Origin: Polaribacter sp.
Lineage (GTDB): Bacteria; Bacteroidota; Bacteroidia; Flavobacteriales; Flavobacteriaceae
Assembly: GCA_029250685.1 (NCBI GenBank)
Contig: JAQXEU010000009.1
Coordinates: 111,405-175,404, forward strand
Length of the DNA: 64,000 bases
Reading direction: 5' to 3'
Position 1 is the stretch's first letter. Each line of letters begins with the position of its first letter. Under the pieces are notes generated by a model, which was not told the origin of the DNA, did no database searches, and saw only the letters and a list, made by a program, of their open reading frames with translations. Both the position numbers and the translations under genes were made by a program. Shown here piece after piece: positions 16,355 to 25,459 of this stretch.

Positions 16355-17410
16355 ATGTTTAAAAAAATCACATTTTTATTTCTTACACTATTTACTGTAA
16401 CTACTGTTTTTAGTCAAGTAATTCAGAAAAAAGCATACGACATAACTACATTAAATGACGGTCCTTTTATATTTATTGAACAAAATAAATTGGTTCAAAA
16501 AGAAATCATAAACGGAGAACTTACAATAAAAAATCTTCCTTTGAATGCTTTTAAAACAACATTTAATGCGGAAGAATCAACATATAAAAATGTCGAAAAA
16601 ATAGCTGCTTTAAGTGATATTCACGGACAGTATGGTTTGGCAGTTACACTTTTAAAAAATAATAAGATTATTGACAAAAACCTGAATTGGAGATTTGGAA
16701 AAGGGCATTTGGTAATTGCTGGAGATATTTTTGATCGTGGGCCAAAAGTTCATGAAACGCTTCTATTAGTATATAAACTAGAGCAACAAGCAAAAAAGGA
16801 AGGTGGCAAAGTTCATTTCTTACTTGGGAATCATGAGTATATGGTGTTGCACAACGACTTAAGATATATTCATAGAAAATACAGACATACTACAAGGTTA
16901 TTAAGAATGAATTATAGTGATATATATGGTAAAAACACCGTTCTAGGAAGATGGCTTCGTTCTAAAGCAACCATTATAAAAATTAATAAAGATTACTTTG
17001 TTCATGGTGGTGTTTCTAAAGAATTTATTACCAAAACTGGTTTTTCTAGTGAAACAATGCACACGATTAATGCAACCATGAGAAACGCTATTGATCTTAC
17101 TAAAGAAGAAATGAAAGCTACAGATTTCTATAAAACGTATTTTAGTGGTAAAGGATTAATTTGGTATCGTGGATATTTCTATGACAATTTAGAAGACACT
17201 GAAATCAATGACATATTACATACGCTAGATTCCAAACATATTATTGTTGGTCATTGTTCAAACAAAGAAGTTGTACAGCTGTTTAATCATAAAATTTTTG
17301 GTGTAGATTCTAGTCTTAAAAACGGAGAATATGGTGAATTGTTATTGATTAAAAAGAATAAATACCAACGAAAAACCTTAAAAGGAAAAAAGAAAAAGTT
17401 TTCTAAGTAA
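16355..17410 (+). CDS. exported calcineurin-like metallophosphoesterase
   Basis: This 351-residue protein has a signal peptide (ITFLFLTLFTVTTVFSQ) and a complete metallophosphoesterase core: SDIHGQYG, then GDIFDRGPKV, GNHEYMV, and the later histidines in FVHGG and IIVGHC. This is the order of Shewanella-like protein phosphatases and related enzymes, which act on phospho-monoesters or phosphoproteins. It ends in a strongly basic tail. It begins 11 bases after meaB, so it may share that transcript, though no functional link is evident. Substrate is unknown. Confidence 0.85.
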   Translation: MFKKITFLFLTLFTVTTVFSQVIQKKAYDITTLNDGPFIFIEQNKLVQKEIINGELTIKNLPLNAFKTTFNAEESTYKNVEKIAALSDIHGQYGLAVTLLKNNKIIDKNLNWRFGKGHLVIAGDIFDRGPKVHETLLLVYKLEQQAKKEGGKVHFLLGNHEYMVLHNDLRYIHRKYRHTTRLLRMNYSDIYGKNTVLGRWLRSKATIIKINKDYFVHGGVSKEFITKTGFSSETMHTINATMRNAIDLTKEEMKATDFYKTYFSGKGLIWYRGYFYDNLEDTEINDILHTLDSKHIIVGHCSNKEVVQLFNHKIFGVDSSLKNGEYGELLLIKKNKYQRKTLKGKKKKFSK

Positions 17411-17599
17411 GAGATTCATACAAAAATTAATTAAAGTACTGGCAATAATTATTTTAGGTATTAGCGTTTAGTTTGTTTCTAAACTCGTTTTTAGCTACCT
17501 TTCGCTAACACGGAATATAGTTCATTAAAAACGGAACCATATTATTGAATTAGCGAATCTTTCCAAAAACATTCCTCTTTTTCATCACTTAAAATTCAA

Positions 17600-17607
17600 T
17601 ATCTTTG
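17600..17607 (+). promoter_or_regulatory. -7 box (TATCTTTG) of the LTA-synthase-like gene
   Basis: TATCTTTG matches the TAnnTTTG consensus and lies 18 bases before the ATG at 17626. It covers the in-frame TTG at 17605, which therefore cannot be the start of translation from this promoter. The 189 bases before it (17411-17599) hold no gene; a weak GTTTAG/CTAAAC hairpin lies at 17466-17484. Confidence 0.55.
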
Positions 17608-17625
17608 CTTTTTCTAAAAAACAAA

Positions 17626-19629
17626 ATGCTACAAAGAATACCCAATTATATTAAATATCTTTTTGCAAACCTATTTTCAATTGCTGTATATGCTTTTATA
17701 TTTCGACTTGTTTTCTATTTCTTTTTTGCGCAATTAAATTCGGTTACTACTTCAGAAATTCAACAAGCTTTTGGTTTGGGAATTCGTTTTGATATCAAGT
17801 TAGCAACCTTGGTTGTTTTTCCTATTGCATTGTTGTTATTTGTAATCAACCAACGGTTTTTTAATTATAAAATTTACAAAAAAATAAGCATCATTTACTT
17901 TACCATCATGTATTTGGTCATCACACTTTTTTATGTGTTTGATTTTGGATATTACGATTATTTAAGCATTCGATTAGATGCTGCTTCATTACGATTTCTA
18001 AGCAATTTAAAAATCTCTACACAAGTATTGTTTGAGAGTTACCCTGTATATAAAGGATTATTTGCTTTGCTTATTTTAGGGATTGTAATTTATAAATTCA
18101 ACGCGTATTTATATAAAAAATTTAATGTAACCACACTTCCAATATCTAAAAAGAGAAAGGCCTTTTTTATTGTAATCCCTTTCTTTTTATTGGCATTCGG
18201 AATCTACAATAGTTTTTCACATTACCCTTTGCGCTGGAGTCAAGCATTCTTTGCAAAGAATCAAGCTGTAAATCAGTTTGCATTGAATCCAATCTTATAT
18301 TTCTACGATAGTTTTGCTTTTAGAAGTGATGGTTTTGATATCGAAAAAACGAAAAAATATTATCCTTCAGTTGCAAAACAATTAGGATTATCAAAAGATT
18401 CTTTAAACTTTAAAAGAAGCGTTTTAAGAAACGATTCTATCACTACAAAACCAAATGTAGTTATTGTAATGTTAGAATCTTTAGGAGCTGCGCCAATGAG
18501 TTATTATGGCAATCCGATTAATACAACTCCAAAAATGGATAGTATTTTAAGAAACAGCGCCAACTTTACCAATTTTTATGTGCATAAAGCCGGAACAGCA
18601 GGAAGTGTTTTTGCAAGTATTACAGGTTTGCCAGATGTAGATAATGTAGAAACTGCTTCTCGAAATCCGATGGTGATTGATCAACGTATTATTTTTGATC
18701 AGTTTCACGGTTATGAAAAATTATATTTTTTAGGCGGAAGTGCAAATTGGGCAAATATTCGTGGAATTTTCCAATCGAATATCAACGATTTAAAAATCTT
18801 TGAAGAAGGCAGTTATCAAGATGAAAACCGAGCAGATGTTTGGGGAATTGATGATTATGAACTCTTTAAAGAATCTGATAAAGAATTACAAAAACTACAC
18901 AAAAAAGACAAACCATTTATTGCGTACATTCAAACTGCAACCAATCACATGCCGTTTACCGTTCCTGACAAAAAAGATAGTTTCCGCCCTTTAAAAGAAG
19001 ATGAAATCAGTAAAGAACTATTGTCTAAATCTGGATTTAAATCGGTTGCACAAATAAATGCATTGCGTTATTTAGATTTTAATGTGGATGTATTTTTAAA
19101 GCGTGCAAAAGTAGCAGGTTATTATGACAATACTATTTTCTTATTTTTTGGAGATCATAATACAGCAATGAATCCTGTTTCTTTTTTAGAAAAAGAAGAG
19201 TCAGCTTTAGGAACTGTTGTACATCACGTTCCATTTTTTGTACATGCTCCTAAATTTACAGATTCTAAAGTGATATCAAGATTCACAAAACTGGTAGATA
19301 TTGTTCCGACTGCTGCGAGTTTGGCAAACATCAATTATACAAACTACACGTTGGGTTCTAATGCATTAGATGCTGAAAACGGAACTGATTTTGCTTTTTT
19401 ATATCAAGCAATTAATGGCGAACCAGCAATTAGTTTATTACAAAACGACTTCTATTATACGTTAACAACCGTTTCAAATACTACGAATTTGTACGATTTT
19501 AATGGCAAAGATTTAACCGACATAAAAAAAGACCATCCAATTGTTACAAAACAAATGGATAGTCTTTTAAGAGGTTATTACAATGCTACGAAATACTTGT
19601 ATTATAACAACAAGAAAACTAAGCAGTAA
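17626..19629 (+). CDS. LTA synthase family membrane sulfatase/phosphoglycerol transferase-like protein
   Basis: The 667-residue protein has about five N-terminal membrane spans (residues 10-200) and then a sulfatase-type (alkaline-phosphatase fold) extracytoplasmic domain. The domain begins NVVIVMLESLGAAPMSYYGN, has the probable nucleophile region HKAGTAGSVFASITG, and the metal-binding FFGDHNTAMN near residue 508. Enzymes of this group move phosphoglycerol or phosphoethanolamine groups or hydrolyse similar esters; the substrate here is unknown, and Bacteroidota do not make lipoteichoic acid. It converges with the PAP2 gene, overlapping it by 11 bases. Confidence 0.85.
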   Translation: MLQRIPNYIKYLFANLFSIAVYAFIFRLVFYFFFAQLNSVTTSEIQQAFGLGIRFDIKLATLVVFPIALLLFVINQRFFNYKIYKKISIIYFTIMYLVITLFYVFDFGYYDYLSIRLDAASLRFLSNLKISTQVLFESYPVYKGLFALLILGIVIYKFNAYLYKKFNVTTLPISKKRKAFFIVIPFFLLAFGIYNSFSHYPLRWSQAFFAKNQAVNQFALNPILYFYDSFAFRSDGFDIEKTKKYYPSVAKQLGLSKDSLNFKRSVLRNDSITTKPNVVIVMLESLGAAPMSYYGNPINTTPKMDSILRNSANFTNFYVHKAGTAGSVFASITGLPDVDNVETASRNPMVIDQRIIFDQFHGYEKLYFLGGSANWANIRGIFQSNINDLKIFEEGSYQDENRADVWGIDDYELFKESDKELQKLHKKDKPFIAYIQTATNHMPFTVPDKKDSFRPLKEDEISKELLSKSGFKSVAQINALRYLDFNVDVFLKRAKVAGYYDNTIFLFFGDHNTAMNPVSFLEKEESALGTVVHHVPFFVHAPKFTDSKVISRFTKLVDIVPTAASLANINYTNYTLGSNALDAENGTDFAFLYQAINGEPAISLLQNDFYYTLTTVSNTTNLYDFNGKDLTDIKKDHPIVTKQMDSLLRGYYNATKYLYYNNKKTKQ

Positions 19630-20182
19630 ATATTTTTTTCACTAAGAATCGCTGCAATCTAAATGCAGAAAATCCAATAATACTTCCAATAGTTGCGCCT
19701 GTTAAAATATCAAACGGAAAATGAACTCCTAAATACAATCTACTGTACGCAAAGAAAATCGGAAATATAAATATGAATTTGATGTATTTGTAACTGTCTT
19801 TAAATAATAGATATGAAAATACAGAAAACACCATTGATGTTGTTGCATGACCAGAAGTAAAACTATAACTCTGAGGAGTAATTAATGTTCTTAAAACTTC
19901 GTTGATACTTGTATCGTTATTTGGGCGTAAACGTTCAAAAATTCCACGAATCATGTTTGTAAATTGATCAGAAAAAGCCACTAATAAGATTACAAAAAGG
20001 AAAATAAATCCGCCTTTTTTCCAACCATATTTTTTAAAGATTAAAAAGATAATCAACAAAAACAATGGCGCCCAATTGAATTGGTTTGTAATAAACAACC
20101 AAAACGGATCCCATTGTTCGCTTCCTAAACTATTTAAATAGATTAGAAATTGTTTGTCTTTTTCTATCAGAATATCAAACAT
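19619..20182 (-). CDS. PAP2 superfamily membrane phosphatase
   Basis: PAP2 enzymes remove phosphate from lipid phosphates such as phosphatidic acid or undecaprenyl pyrophosphate. The 187-residue protein has five to six membrane spans and the three catalytic motifs in order: RLRPNND (motif 1), SFTSGHATTS (motif 2) and SRLYLGVHFPFDILTGA (motif 3). The first motif lacks the usual leading lysine spacing but keeps the Arg-Pro. It is 3 bases downstream of the cyclophilin-FKBP gene and converges with the LTA-synthase-like gene. The lipid substrate cannot be told from sequence. Confidence 0.88.
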   Translation of the reverse strand: MFDILIEKDKQFLIYLNSLGSEQWDPFWLFITNQFNWAPLFLLIIFLIFKKYGWKKGGFIFLFVILLVAFSDQFTNMIRGIFERLRPNNDTSINEVLRTLITPQSYSFTSGHATTSMVFSVFSYLLFKDSYKYIKFIFIFPIFFAYSRLYLGVHFPFDILTGATIGSIIGFSAFRLQRFLVKKIFTA

Positions 20183-20185
20183 ATA

Positions 20186-21226
20186 CTACTTACCTACTTT
20201 TAGAATCTCTAATTCGAAAACTAAATCAGATTTTGCAGGAAAAGGCCCATATGGAGCTTCTCCATAACCTAAGTTATAAGGAATAAATAAGCGTACTTTT
20301 CCACCTTCTCTCATGTTTACAATAGCTTCATTTACTCCAGTAATCATTGGTTGTTGGCTTAAAGTAAATGTAAATGGTTGTCCACCATATGTAGATTGAA
20401 TTGACTTCCCACTTGCTAACAACATGTGATAATGCATTGTAGTTGGTTTAGTTGCAGAAAACTTTTTTCCTTTACCTTCTTTAAGCGTTAAAATCCGTAA
20501 TCCAGAATCAGTTTTTATTGCTTTCTCAATTCCTTGAGTTTTTTGATAAACTTTAGCTGCTTTTTTAGCTTCTTCAAATCTTTTCTGTTTGTCTAGTTTA
20601 GATTTTTCTATTTCTGCTTTAAAAACTTTAGCAGAATTAAAAGATTTTGCTTTGCTACCAACTCTAATAATTGTTATATGTTTAATTGTATCCTTAGCTT
20701 CAATTAAATTTACAATATCTTGACCTCTGTCTACTTTACCAAAAATAGAATGAATACCATCTAACCAAGGTGTTGCTTTATGAGTGATAAAAAATTGACT
20801 TCCATTAGATCCTGGTCCGCCATTTGCCATTGATAAAACACCTGCGTCATTGTGTCTATATTTAAATCCACCCAAAGAGTCTGTTGGGAATTCATCTTCA
20901 AAAACATAACCTGGCCCACCAGTTCCATTTGCTAAAGGATCTCCACCTTGAATCATGAAGTCTTTTAGTACTCTATGAAAAGTTAAACCATCATAATATT
21001 CTTTTCCTTTTAAAGAATCAGAAACCTGTGGATTATCTCCTTCTGCTAAAGAAACAAAATTAGAAACTGTTAAAGGCATATCCTCTTGATATAATTCAAG
21101 TAAAATATCACCTCTATTGGTTTCAATATCTGCATATAAACCGTCTTTTAAGTCTGGGTATTTTGCTGGCTTACAAGAAACTACAAGTAAAATTGCAGCA
21201 ACGAAAAATAATTTAAAAAATTTCAT
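20186..21226 (-). CDS. peptidyl-prolyl isomerase lipoprotein: cyclophilin-FKBP fusion
   Basis: The 346-residue protein has a lipoprotein signal (lipobox LVVSC, Cys18), a cyclophilin domain (about 30-200; FHRVLKDFMIQGGDPLANGTG and NGSQFFITH are its core) and, after a helical linker, an FKBP domain (about 240-346; GLRILTLKEGKG through RLFIPYNLGYGEAPYGPFP). Both active sites look intact. Such two-family isomerases catalyse cis-trans isomerisation of Xaa-Pro bonds and help fold exported proteins. It follows another FKBP lipoprotein by 15 bases and belongs to the four-gene unit with gldI. Confidence 0.92.
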   Translation of the reverse strand: MKFFKLFFVAAILLVVSCKPAKYPDLKDGLYADIETNRGDILLELYQEDMPLTVSNFVSLAEGDNPQVSDSLKGKEYYDGLTFHRVLKDFMIQGGDPLANGTGGPGYVFEDEFPTDSLGGFKYRHNDAGVLSMANGGPGSNGSQFFITHKATPWLDGIHSIFGKVDRGQDIVNLIEAKDTIKHITIIRVGSKAKSFNSAKVFKAEIEKSKLDKQKRFEEAKKAAKVYQKTQGIEKAIKTDSGLRILTLKEGKGKKFSATKPTTMHYHMLLASGKSIQSTYGGQPFTFTLSQQPMITGVNEAIVNMREGGKVRLFIPYNLGYGEAPYGPFPAKSDLVFELEILKVGK

Positions 21227-21241
21227 AATGTGTATTAATTG

Positions 21242-21967
21242 TTATTTAGTTTTTACGATTTCCATTAGTTCAATCTCAAATACCAAAGCGGTATAAGGTT
21301 GAATCAATTTACTTTTATAGGTTGCTCCATATGCTAATTCTTGGGGAATAAAGAAACGATATTTAGCACCTTCTTTCATTAATTGTAATCCTTCAGACCA
21401 TCCTTTAATTACGGCATTTACTCTTTGTAATGAGGGTTGATTTTTACTTCTAGAGCTTTCAAAAACAGCTCCGTTAATTAATTTACCTGTATAATGTACT
21501 TTTACTGAAGATGTTGGTGATGGCTTTGCTCCTTTTCCCTCTTTTAAGATTTGATATTGTAAGCCACTTTTGGTCGTAACAACACCTTTTTGTGTTTTAT
21601 TATAAGCTAAAAATTCAACGCCTAATCTTTTTGTTTCTGCAAACTCTTTTTCAACATCAACAGTAGATTCTTGTTGTCGCTTATTAACAGCATCCATCCT
21701 TATCTGTTGCGCATAAGCATTTATAATATTTAAATCTTTAGATTCTAATAATAAAGCTGTAGAATCGATGGCATTTAAATATCCTTGAATAAATAAATCC
21801 GTATCAATTTTACCTAAACTCGCTTCTAATTTAATAGCCATGTCCATTCCTAAGGCATAACTAACTGAATCTATTTTAGACTCTAGTTTTTCACTTGCAT
21901 ATTGTTTTTTACAAGAAACTATTGATAAGCTTATGAATGCAATTATGAATAATTTAAAAACTTTCAT
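21242..21967 (-). CDS. FKBP-type peptidyl-prolyl isomerase lipoprotein
   Basis: The 241-residue protein has a lipobox (SIVSC, Cys19), an FKBP_N helical dimerisation region (about 25-115, starting SKIDSVSYALGMDMA-like) and a C-terminal FKBP domain (about 125-237: VKVHYTGKLINGAVFESS, GWSEGLQLMKEGAKYRFFIP, LAYGATYKS). This is the layout of Mip/FkpA proteins, which act in the periplasm on unfolded outer-membrane or secreted proteins. It is flanked by two other isomerase genes with gaps of 3 and 15 bases. Confidence 0.92.
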   Translation of the reverse strand: MKVFKLFIIAFISLSIVSCKKQYASEKLESKIDSVSYALGMDMAIKLEASLGKIDTDLFIQGYLNAIDSTALLLESKDLNIINAYAQQIRMDAVNKRQQESTVDVEKEFAETKRLGVEFLAYNKTQKGVVTTKSGLQYQILKEGKGAKPSPTSSVKVHYTGKLINGAVFESSRSKNQPSLQRVNAVIKGWSEGLQLMKEGAKYRFFIPQELAYGATYKSKLIQPYTALVFEIELMEIVKTK

Positions 21968-21970
21968 TCT

Positions 21971-22507
21971 TTAATTTTGTTTGATTGATATTAAGGTTAC
22001 GGTACTTTTTATTGTTTGATTGATGCCAATTCTATCTTCGTCACCCACTAAACCAAAAGCTCTGTATGACGGAATGACAAATGTAATGGTTTCTCCAACT
22101 TTCATCAACTTAATTCCTTCTTGCAATCCAGGAATAAAATCTTCTTTATCGATTGCATATTTTTTAATTCCTAATTCTTCTTTAGAATAAAAGACATTTC
22201 CGTTTAAATCGGTAATATCATAAGAAATTTCAACCTCATCATCAATTGTTGGAGCTTGAGTTTCAAGTTTATTTTGTGTTATGTATGTATACCAAAACCC
22301 ATTTGAAGCAACTTTGTAATTTGTTGTAGAATCTTGCGCAATGAATTCTTCAATCATACTATTTTCTAGTGCTATTAATTTTTTCTTTTCATCTAACGTT
22401 TCAGATAAAAGTGTTGCAGTTCTTTGTGTTACAGGTCTTCTTGCTTCTTGTTCTTTACAAGAAAAGAGCAACAAAATACTCAAAAACAAAAGGATGTTAC
22501 GCTTCAT
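21971..22507 (-). CDS. gldI: gliding-motility-associated FKBP-type isomerase lipoprotein GldI
   Basis: GldI is an FKBP-like lipoprotein needed for gliding in Flavobacterium johnsoniae. The 178-residue protein has a lipobox (LLLFSC), a helical linker and an FKBP core (about 95-178: DEVEISYDITDLNGNVFYS, GLQEGIKLMKVGETITFVIPS, RAFG). The start at 22507 was chosen because it puts the signal MKRNILLFLSILLLFSC at the N-terminus; upstream in-frame Met codons lie inside the DHH gene. It overlaps the DHH phosphoesterase gene by 11 bases. With porQ at 63 kb it suggests a type IX secretion/gliding lineage, though gldI alone does not prove motility. Confidence 0.85.
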   Translation of the reverse strand: MKRNILLFLSILLLFSCKEQEARRPVTQRTATLLSETLDEKKKLIALENSMIEEFIAQDSTTNYKVASNGFWYTYITQNKLETQAPTIDDEVEISYDITDLNGNVFYSKEELGIKKYAIDKEDFIPGLQEGIKLMKVGETITFVIPSYRAFGLVGDEDRIGINQTIKSTVTLISIKQN

Positions 22508-23531
22508 AAGAATTTTGTAATTCATTTTTATATTTTGGTAATAAAGAAGTAAAATAGGCAATGGTTTCCTCAAGTGATACATCAGATTTTCCACCAGCGG
22601 CATTATCATGTCCGCCGCCATTAAAATGGTTTCTAGAAAATTGATTTACAGAGAAATCTCCTTTAGAGCGTAAAGATATCTTAATTATTTTTTGTTCTTC
22701 ATCCTCAATAAAAATTGCTGCAAAAACAATATCATTTAAAGAAAGTGCATAATTTACAACACCTTCTGTATCTCCTTTCTTGTAATTATATTTCTTTTTC
22801 TCTGCTTCAGAAAGTGTAATAAAAGCAGTTTTATATTCTGGAAATATTTTCAAATTTGTTAATGCTTGCCCTAACAACAACAATCTGTTGTATGAATTAG
22901 AGTCATACACATTGCTATGAATTTTATCATTTTCAGCACCTTTATCAATTAAATCTCCAACAATTCTGTGCGTTTCACTGGTTGTTGATCTAAATCTAAA
23001 CGAACCCGTATCTGTCATAATTCCAGTATACAAACACGTTGCAATATCTTTTGTAATACTTTCAGTATCATTTAACATTTCTAAAAAATGATACACCATT
23101 TGTGCCGTAGAACAAATCGAAGTATCAGAATATAAATAGGTAGCAATTGAATCTGGTTGTTGATGATGATCAATCATCGCAAAATCATTTTTATACAATT
23201 CTAACGTTTTTGCCATGTCGTCTCCAACTCTATGCAACGCATTAAAATCTAATAGAAAAATAATATCAGATGTATCAATAGCTCTATTTGCTTGCTTATT
23301 TTGCTTGTCAAATAAAATAACATTTGTATCACTTCCTGGCAACCAACGTAAAAAATCTGGATATTCATTTGGTGCTACAACTGTAGCTGAATGATTCTTA
23401 GAATTAAAATATTGACATAATGCCAAAGTTGATCCCATTGCATCTCCATCAGGGTTTCTATGTGGTACAATTACAATGTTTTTTGGACTTGATAAAAACG
23501 ATTGTAATTTCTGTATTTGTCCTTTCTCCAT
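22497..23531 (-). CDS. DHH/DHHA1 phosphoesterase (NrnA-like oligoribonuclease/pAp phosphatase)
   Basis: The 344-residue protein has the DHH domain (IVPHRNPDGDAMGST near residue 21, DFNALHRVGD, then the catalytic AMIDHHQQPD) and the DHHA1 domain ending FNGGGHDNAAGG. NrnA-type enzymes degrade short RNA and linear dinucleotides and dephosphorylate pAp. Start at 23531 (MEKGQIQ) was preferred over 23540 because the latter lies inside the -7 promoter box. It leads the gldI-FKBP-cyclophilin unit. Confidence 0.9.
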   Translation of the reverse strand: MEKGQIQKLQSFLSSPKNIVIVPHRNPDGDAMGSTLALCQYFNSKNHSATVVAPNEYPDFLRWLPGSDTNVILFDKQNKQANRAIDTSDIIFLLDFNALHRVGDDMAKTLELYKNDFAMIDHHQQPDSIATYLYSDTSICSTAQMVYHFLEMLNDTESITKDIATCLYTGIMTDTGSFRFRSTTSETHRIVGDLIDKGAENDKIHSNVYDSNSYNRLLLLGQALTNLKIFPEYKTAFITLSEAEKKKYNYKKGDTEGVVNYALSLNDIVFAAIFIEDEEQKIIKISLRSKGDFSVNQFSRNHFNGGGHDNAAGGKSDVSLEETIAYFTSLLPKYKNELQNSYEA

Positions 23532-23537
23532 AAGTTG

Positions 23538-23545
23538 CAAAGATA
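23538..23545 (-). promoter_or_regulatory. -7 box (TATCTTTG) of the DHH phosphoesterase gene
   Basis: TATCTTTG on the minus strand ends 6 bases before the ATG at 23531. A TTTG lies 24 bases upstream, slightly further than the usual 19-21. The closeness to the start codon predicts a leaderless or nearly leaderless mRNA. Confidence 0.5.
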
Positions 23546-23609
23546 CAATTTAATACTAAATTTGCTAATCAAATTAATCTTACATTTGTGTTAAAATCAA
23601 TATATAATC

Positions 23610-24611
23610 ATGAAAAAAATTACTGTATTATTCATTCTACTTTGCTGTTTAAGTTGTAAAACTGAAAACGAAGAATTTATCATTTCTTTTGGCTCGTGCA
23701 ACAAACAATATGTAGAAAACATTTTATGGAATGAAATTGCTAAGAACAATCCTAAAGTTTGGATTTGGGGAGGAGACAATGTCTATTCTGACACAGATAG
23801 TATGCCAAAATTAAAAGCAGATTATGAAATGCAATGGAGACAAAAGGGGTACAAAGAACTTGTAAATTCGGTTGATGTTTTAGCTACTTGGGATGATCAT
23901 GATTATGGATTAAACGATGGTGGAGTTGAATTTTATAAAAAGAAAGAAAGTCAGCAAGAATTTTTAGATTTCTTAAAAGTTCCTAAAGATGATATTAGAA
24001 GAAATCAAGAAGGAGTTTATCACTCAAAAACTTATAAAACAAATCAAGGAAGTATAAAAGTAATTGTTTTAGATACACGTTATTTTAGAACAGGATTAAC
24101 TGTTTCTGCTGATAAAAATAAAAGATATCAACCAAATAAATACGGAGAAGGAACTGTTTTAGGTCCGCAACAATGGAAATGGTTTCAAAACGAATTATCA
24201 AACTCTAATGCAGACTTCAATATTATTGTAAGTAGTATTCAGCTACTATCCTACAAACATGGTTATGAATCTTGGGGAACTTTTCCGCATGAAGTTGATA
24301 AAATGAAAAACGTTATTAAAACATCAAAAGCAAAAGGTGTTTTAGTTTTATCGGGTGATAGACATATTTCTGAGTTTTCTGGAACTCAAATTGAAGGACT
24401 AAGTTTTCCTTTAATAGATTTTACCTCAAGCGGCTTAACACATTCTTATTCCAGTTTTAAAGGAGAAGAAAATCCAGATAGAATTGGAGAAGTTGTTTCT
24501 GAAATAAGTTTTGGGATTTTAAAATTCGATTTTAAAGCGAACAAAATCACCATGCAAATGAGAGGCAAAGACAATGTTTTACAACAAGAAATTACTCAAA
24601 GTTATAATTAA
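23610..24611 (+). CDS. PhoD-like metallophosphatase lipoprotein
   Basis: The 333-residue protein has a lipobox (LLCCLSC, Cys17) and a PhoD-type phosphatase domain: ISFGSCNKQ, GGDNVYSDT, TWDDHDYGLND, and the later SGDRHISEFSG. These supply the metal ligands of alkaline phosphatase D and its relatives, which hydrolyse phosphate mono- or diesters in the periplasm. It lacks a long N-terminal fibronectin-like domain, like the shorter members of the family. It is transcribed divergently from the DHH gene and stands alone before ndk. Confidence 0.88.
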   Translation: MKKITVLFILLCCLSCKTENEEFIISFGSCNKQYVENILWNEIAKNNPKVWIWGGDNVYSDTDSMPKLKADYEMQWRQKGYKELVNSVDVLATWDDHDYGLNDGGVEFYKKKESQQEFLDFLKVPKDDIRRNQEGVYHSKTYKTNQGSIKVIVLDTRYFRTGLTVSADKNKRYQPNKYGEGTVLGPQQWKWFQNELSNSNADFNIIVSSIQLLSYKHGYESWGTFPHEVDKMKNVIKTSKAKGVLVLSGDRHISEFSGTQIEGLSFPLIDFTSSGLTHSYSSFKGEENPDRIGEVVSEISFGILKFDFKANKITMQMRGKDNVLQQEITQSYN

Positions 24612-24612
24612 C

Positions 24613-24642
24613 TTGCATTTAACAGATAAAAGAGTATTTTTG
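24613..24642 (+). promoter_or_regulatory. promoter of ndk
   Basis: TTG at 24613, 19 bases, then TATTTTTG at 24635-24642 match the Bacteroidota consensus. The ATG of ndk follows 21 bases after the box. Confidence 0.65.
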
Positions 24643-24663
24643 CACAAAATTTAAAGGTTAGAA

Positions 24664-25083
24664 ATGGCAACAAATAGAACATTTACAATGATTAAGCCTG
24701 ATGGCGTTGAAAACGGACACATCGGAGCAATCTTAGAAAAAATTAACGCAGCAGGATTTAGAATTGTTGCATTGAAGTTAACTCAAATGACAACAGCAGA
24801 TGCTGAAGCATTTTACGCAGTACACAATGAGCGTCCATTTTTTGGAGAGTTAGTAGAATTTATGACACGCGGACCAATTGTTTCTGCAATCTTAGAAAAA
24901 GACAACGCTGTTGAAGACTTTAGAGCTTTAATTGGTGCTACAAATCCAGCTGAAGCTGCTGAAGGAACAATCAGAAAATTATATGCAACTTCTATTGGAG
25001 AAAATGCAGTACATGGTTCTGATTCTGATGAAAACGCTGCTATTGAAGGAGCTTTTCACTTTTCAGGAAGAGAAATGTTTTAA
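24664..25083 (+). CDS. ndk: nucleoside diphosphate kinase
   Basis: Ndk moves phosphate from ATP to other nucleoside diphosphates through a phosphohistidine. The 139 residues are the standard length. [13 protein letters not shown] is the conserved N-terminus and the active-site His is residue 117 in NAVHGSDS. The region around residues 96-110 ([18 protein letters not shown]) binds the nucleotide. It has its own promoter and terminator, so it is monocistronic. Confidence 0.98.
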   Translation: MATNRTFTMIKPDGVENGHIGAILEKINAAGFRIVALKLTQMTTADAEAFYAVHNERPFFGELVEFMTRGPIVSAILEKDNAVEDFRALIGATNPAEAAEGTIRKLYATSIGENAVHGSDSDENAAIEGAFHFSGREMF

Positions 25084-25116
25084 GGATAAAATCTTAATAA
25101 ACGCTTAACTACTAAA

Positions 25117-25147
25117 AACTCGATACAATTGTATCGGGTTTTTTTTA
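25117..25147 (+). terminator. terminator between ndk and the convergent DUF721 gene
   Basis: The palindrome CGATACAATTGTATCG (25121-25136), extended by A-T/G-T pairs, is followed by a run of T on the plus strand. It lies 37 bases after the ndk stop. Confidence 0.75.
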
Positions 25148-25162
25148 TGAGTTCTCTTTCTT

Positions 25163-25459
25163 TTAAACCAACAAAATTTTAGAAATCAATTGCTCTCCCA
25201 TTTCTTCATTCATCATTTTTACAATTTTCTCTTTTCCGTAACTTAATTCTTCACGTAAAACAGAAGATGACAATGAAACTACTAAAGTTTTATTTTGCAA
25301 TTGCACTTTTTCTGTATAAGAAACAACACCTTGTCCCATCAATTTTGCCCAAACTTCTTCAATTTTTAGTTTTTGCATTCCTTTAGAAAGGTTGTTTTCT
25401 TTGATAAAAGAACCCATTAAATCTTTTACTGAAAAAGCATCGTTTTCTCTTTTTGCCAT
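25163..25459 (-). CDS. DUF721 domain protein (DciA-like)
   Basis: This 98-residue protein has the DUF721 pattern: a helical start (SVKDLMGSFIKENNLSKGMQKLKIEEVWAKLMG) and a KH-like beta part (NKTLVVSLSSSVLREELSYGKEKIVKMMNE). DciA relatives with this domain load the replicative helicase in bacteria without DnaC. The gene shares one base with the end of recF, so it is translationally coupled to it; this supports a role in DNA replication or repair. Confidence 0.85.
   Translation of the reverse strand: MAKRENDAFSVKDLMGSFIKENNLSKGMQKLKIEEVWAKLMGQGVVSYTEKVQLQNKTLVVSLSSSVLREELSYGKEKIVKMMNEEMGEQLISKILLV

Noticed and set aside
17411..17599. Possible RNA gene or riboswitch in the gap before the LTA-synthase-like gene
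   Set aside because: Only a weak hairpin was seen and no known RNA motif; left as unexplained intergenic DNA.
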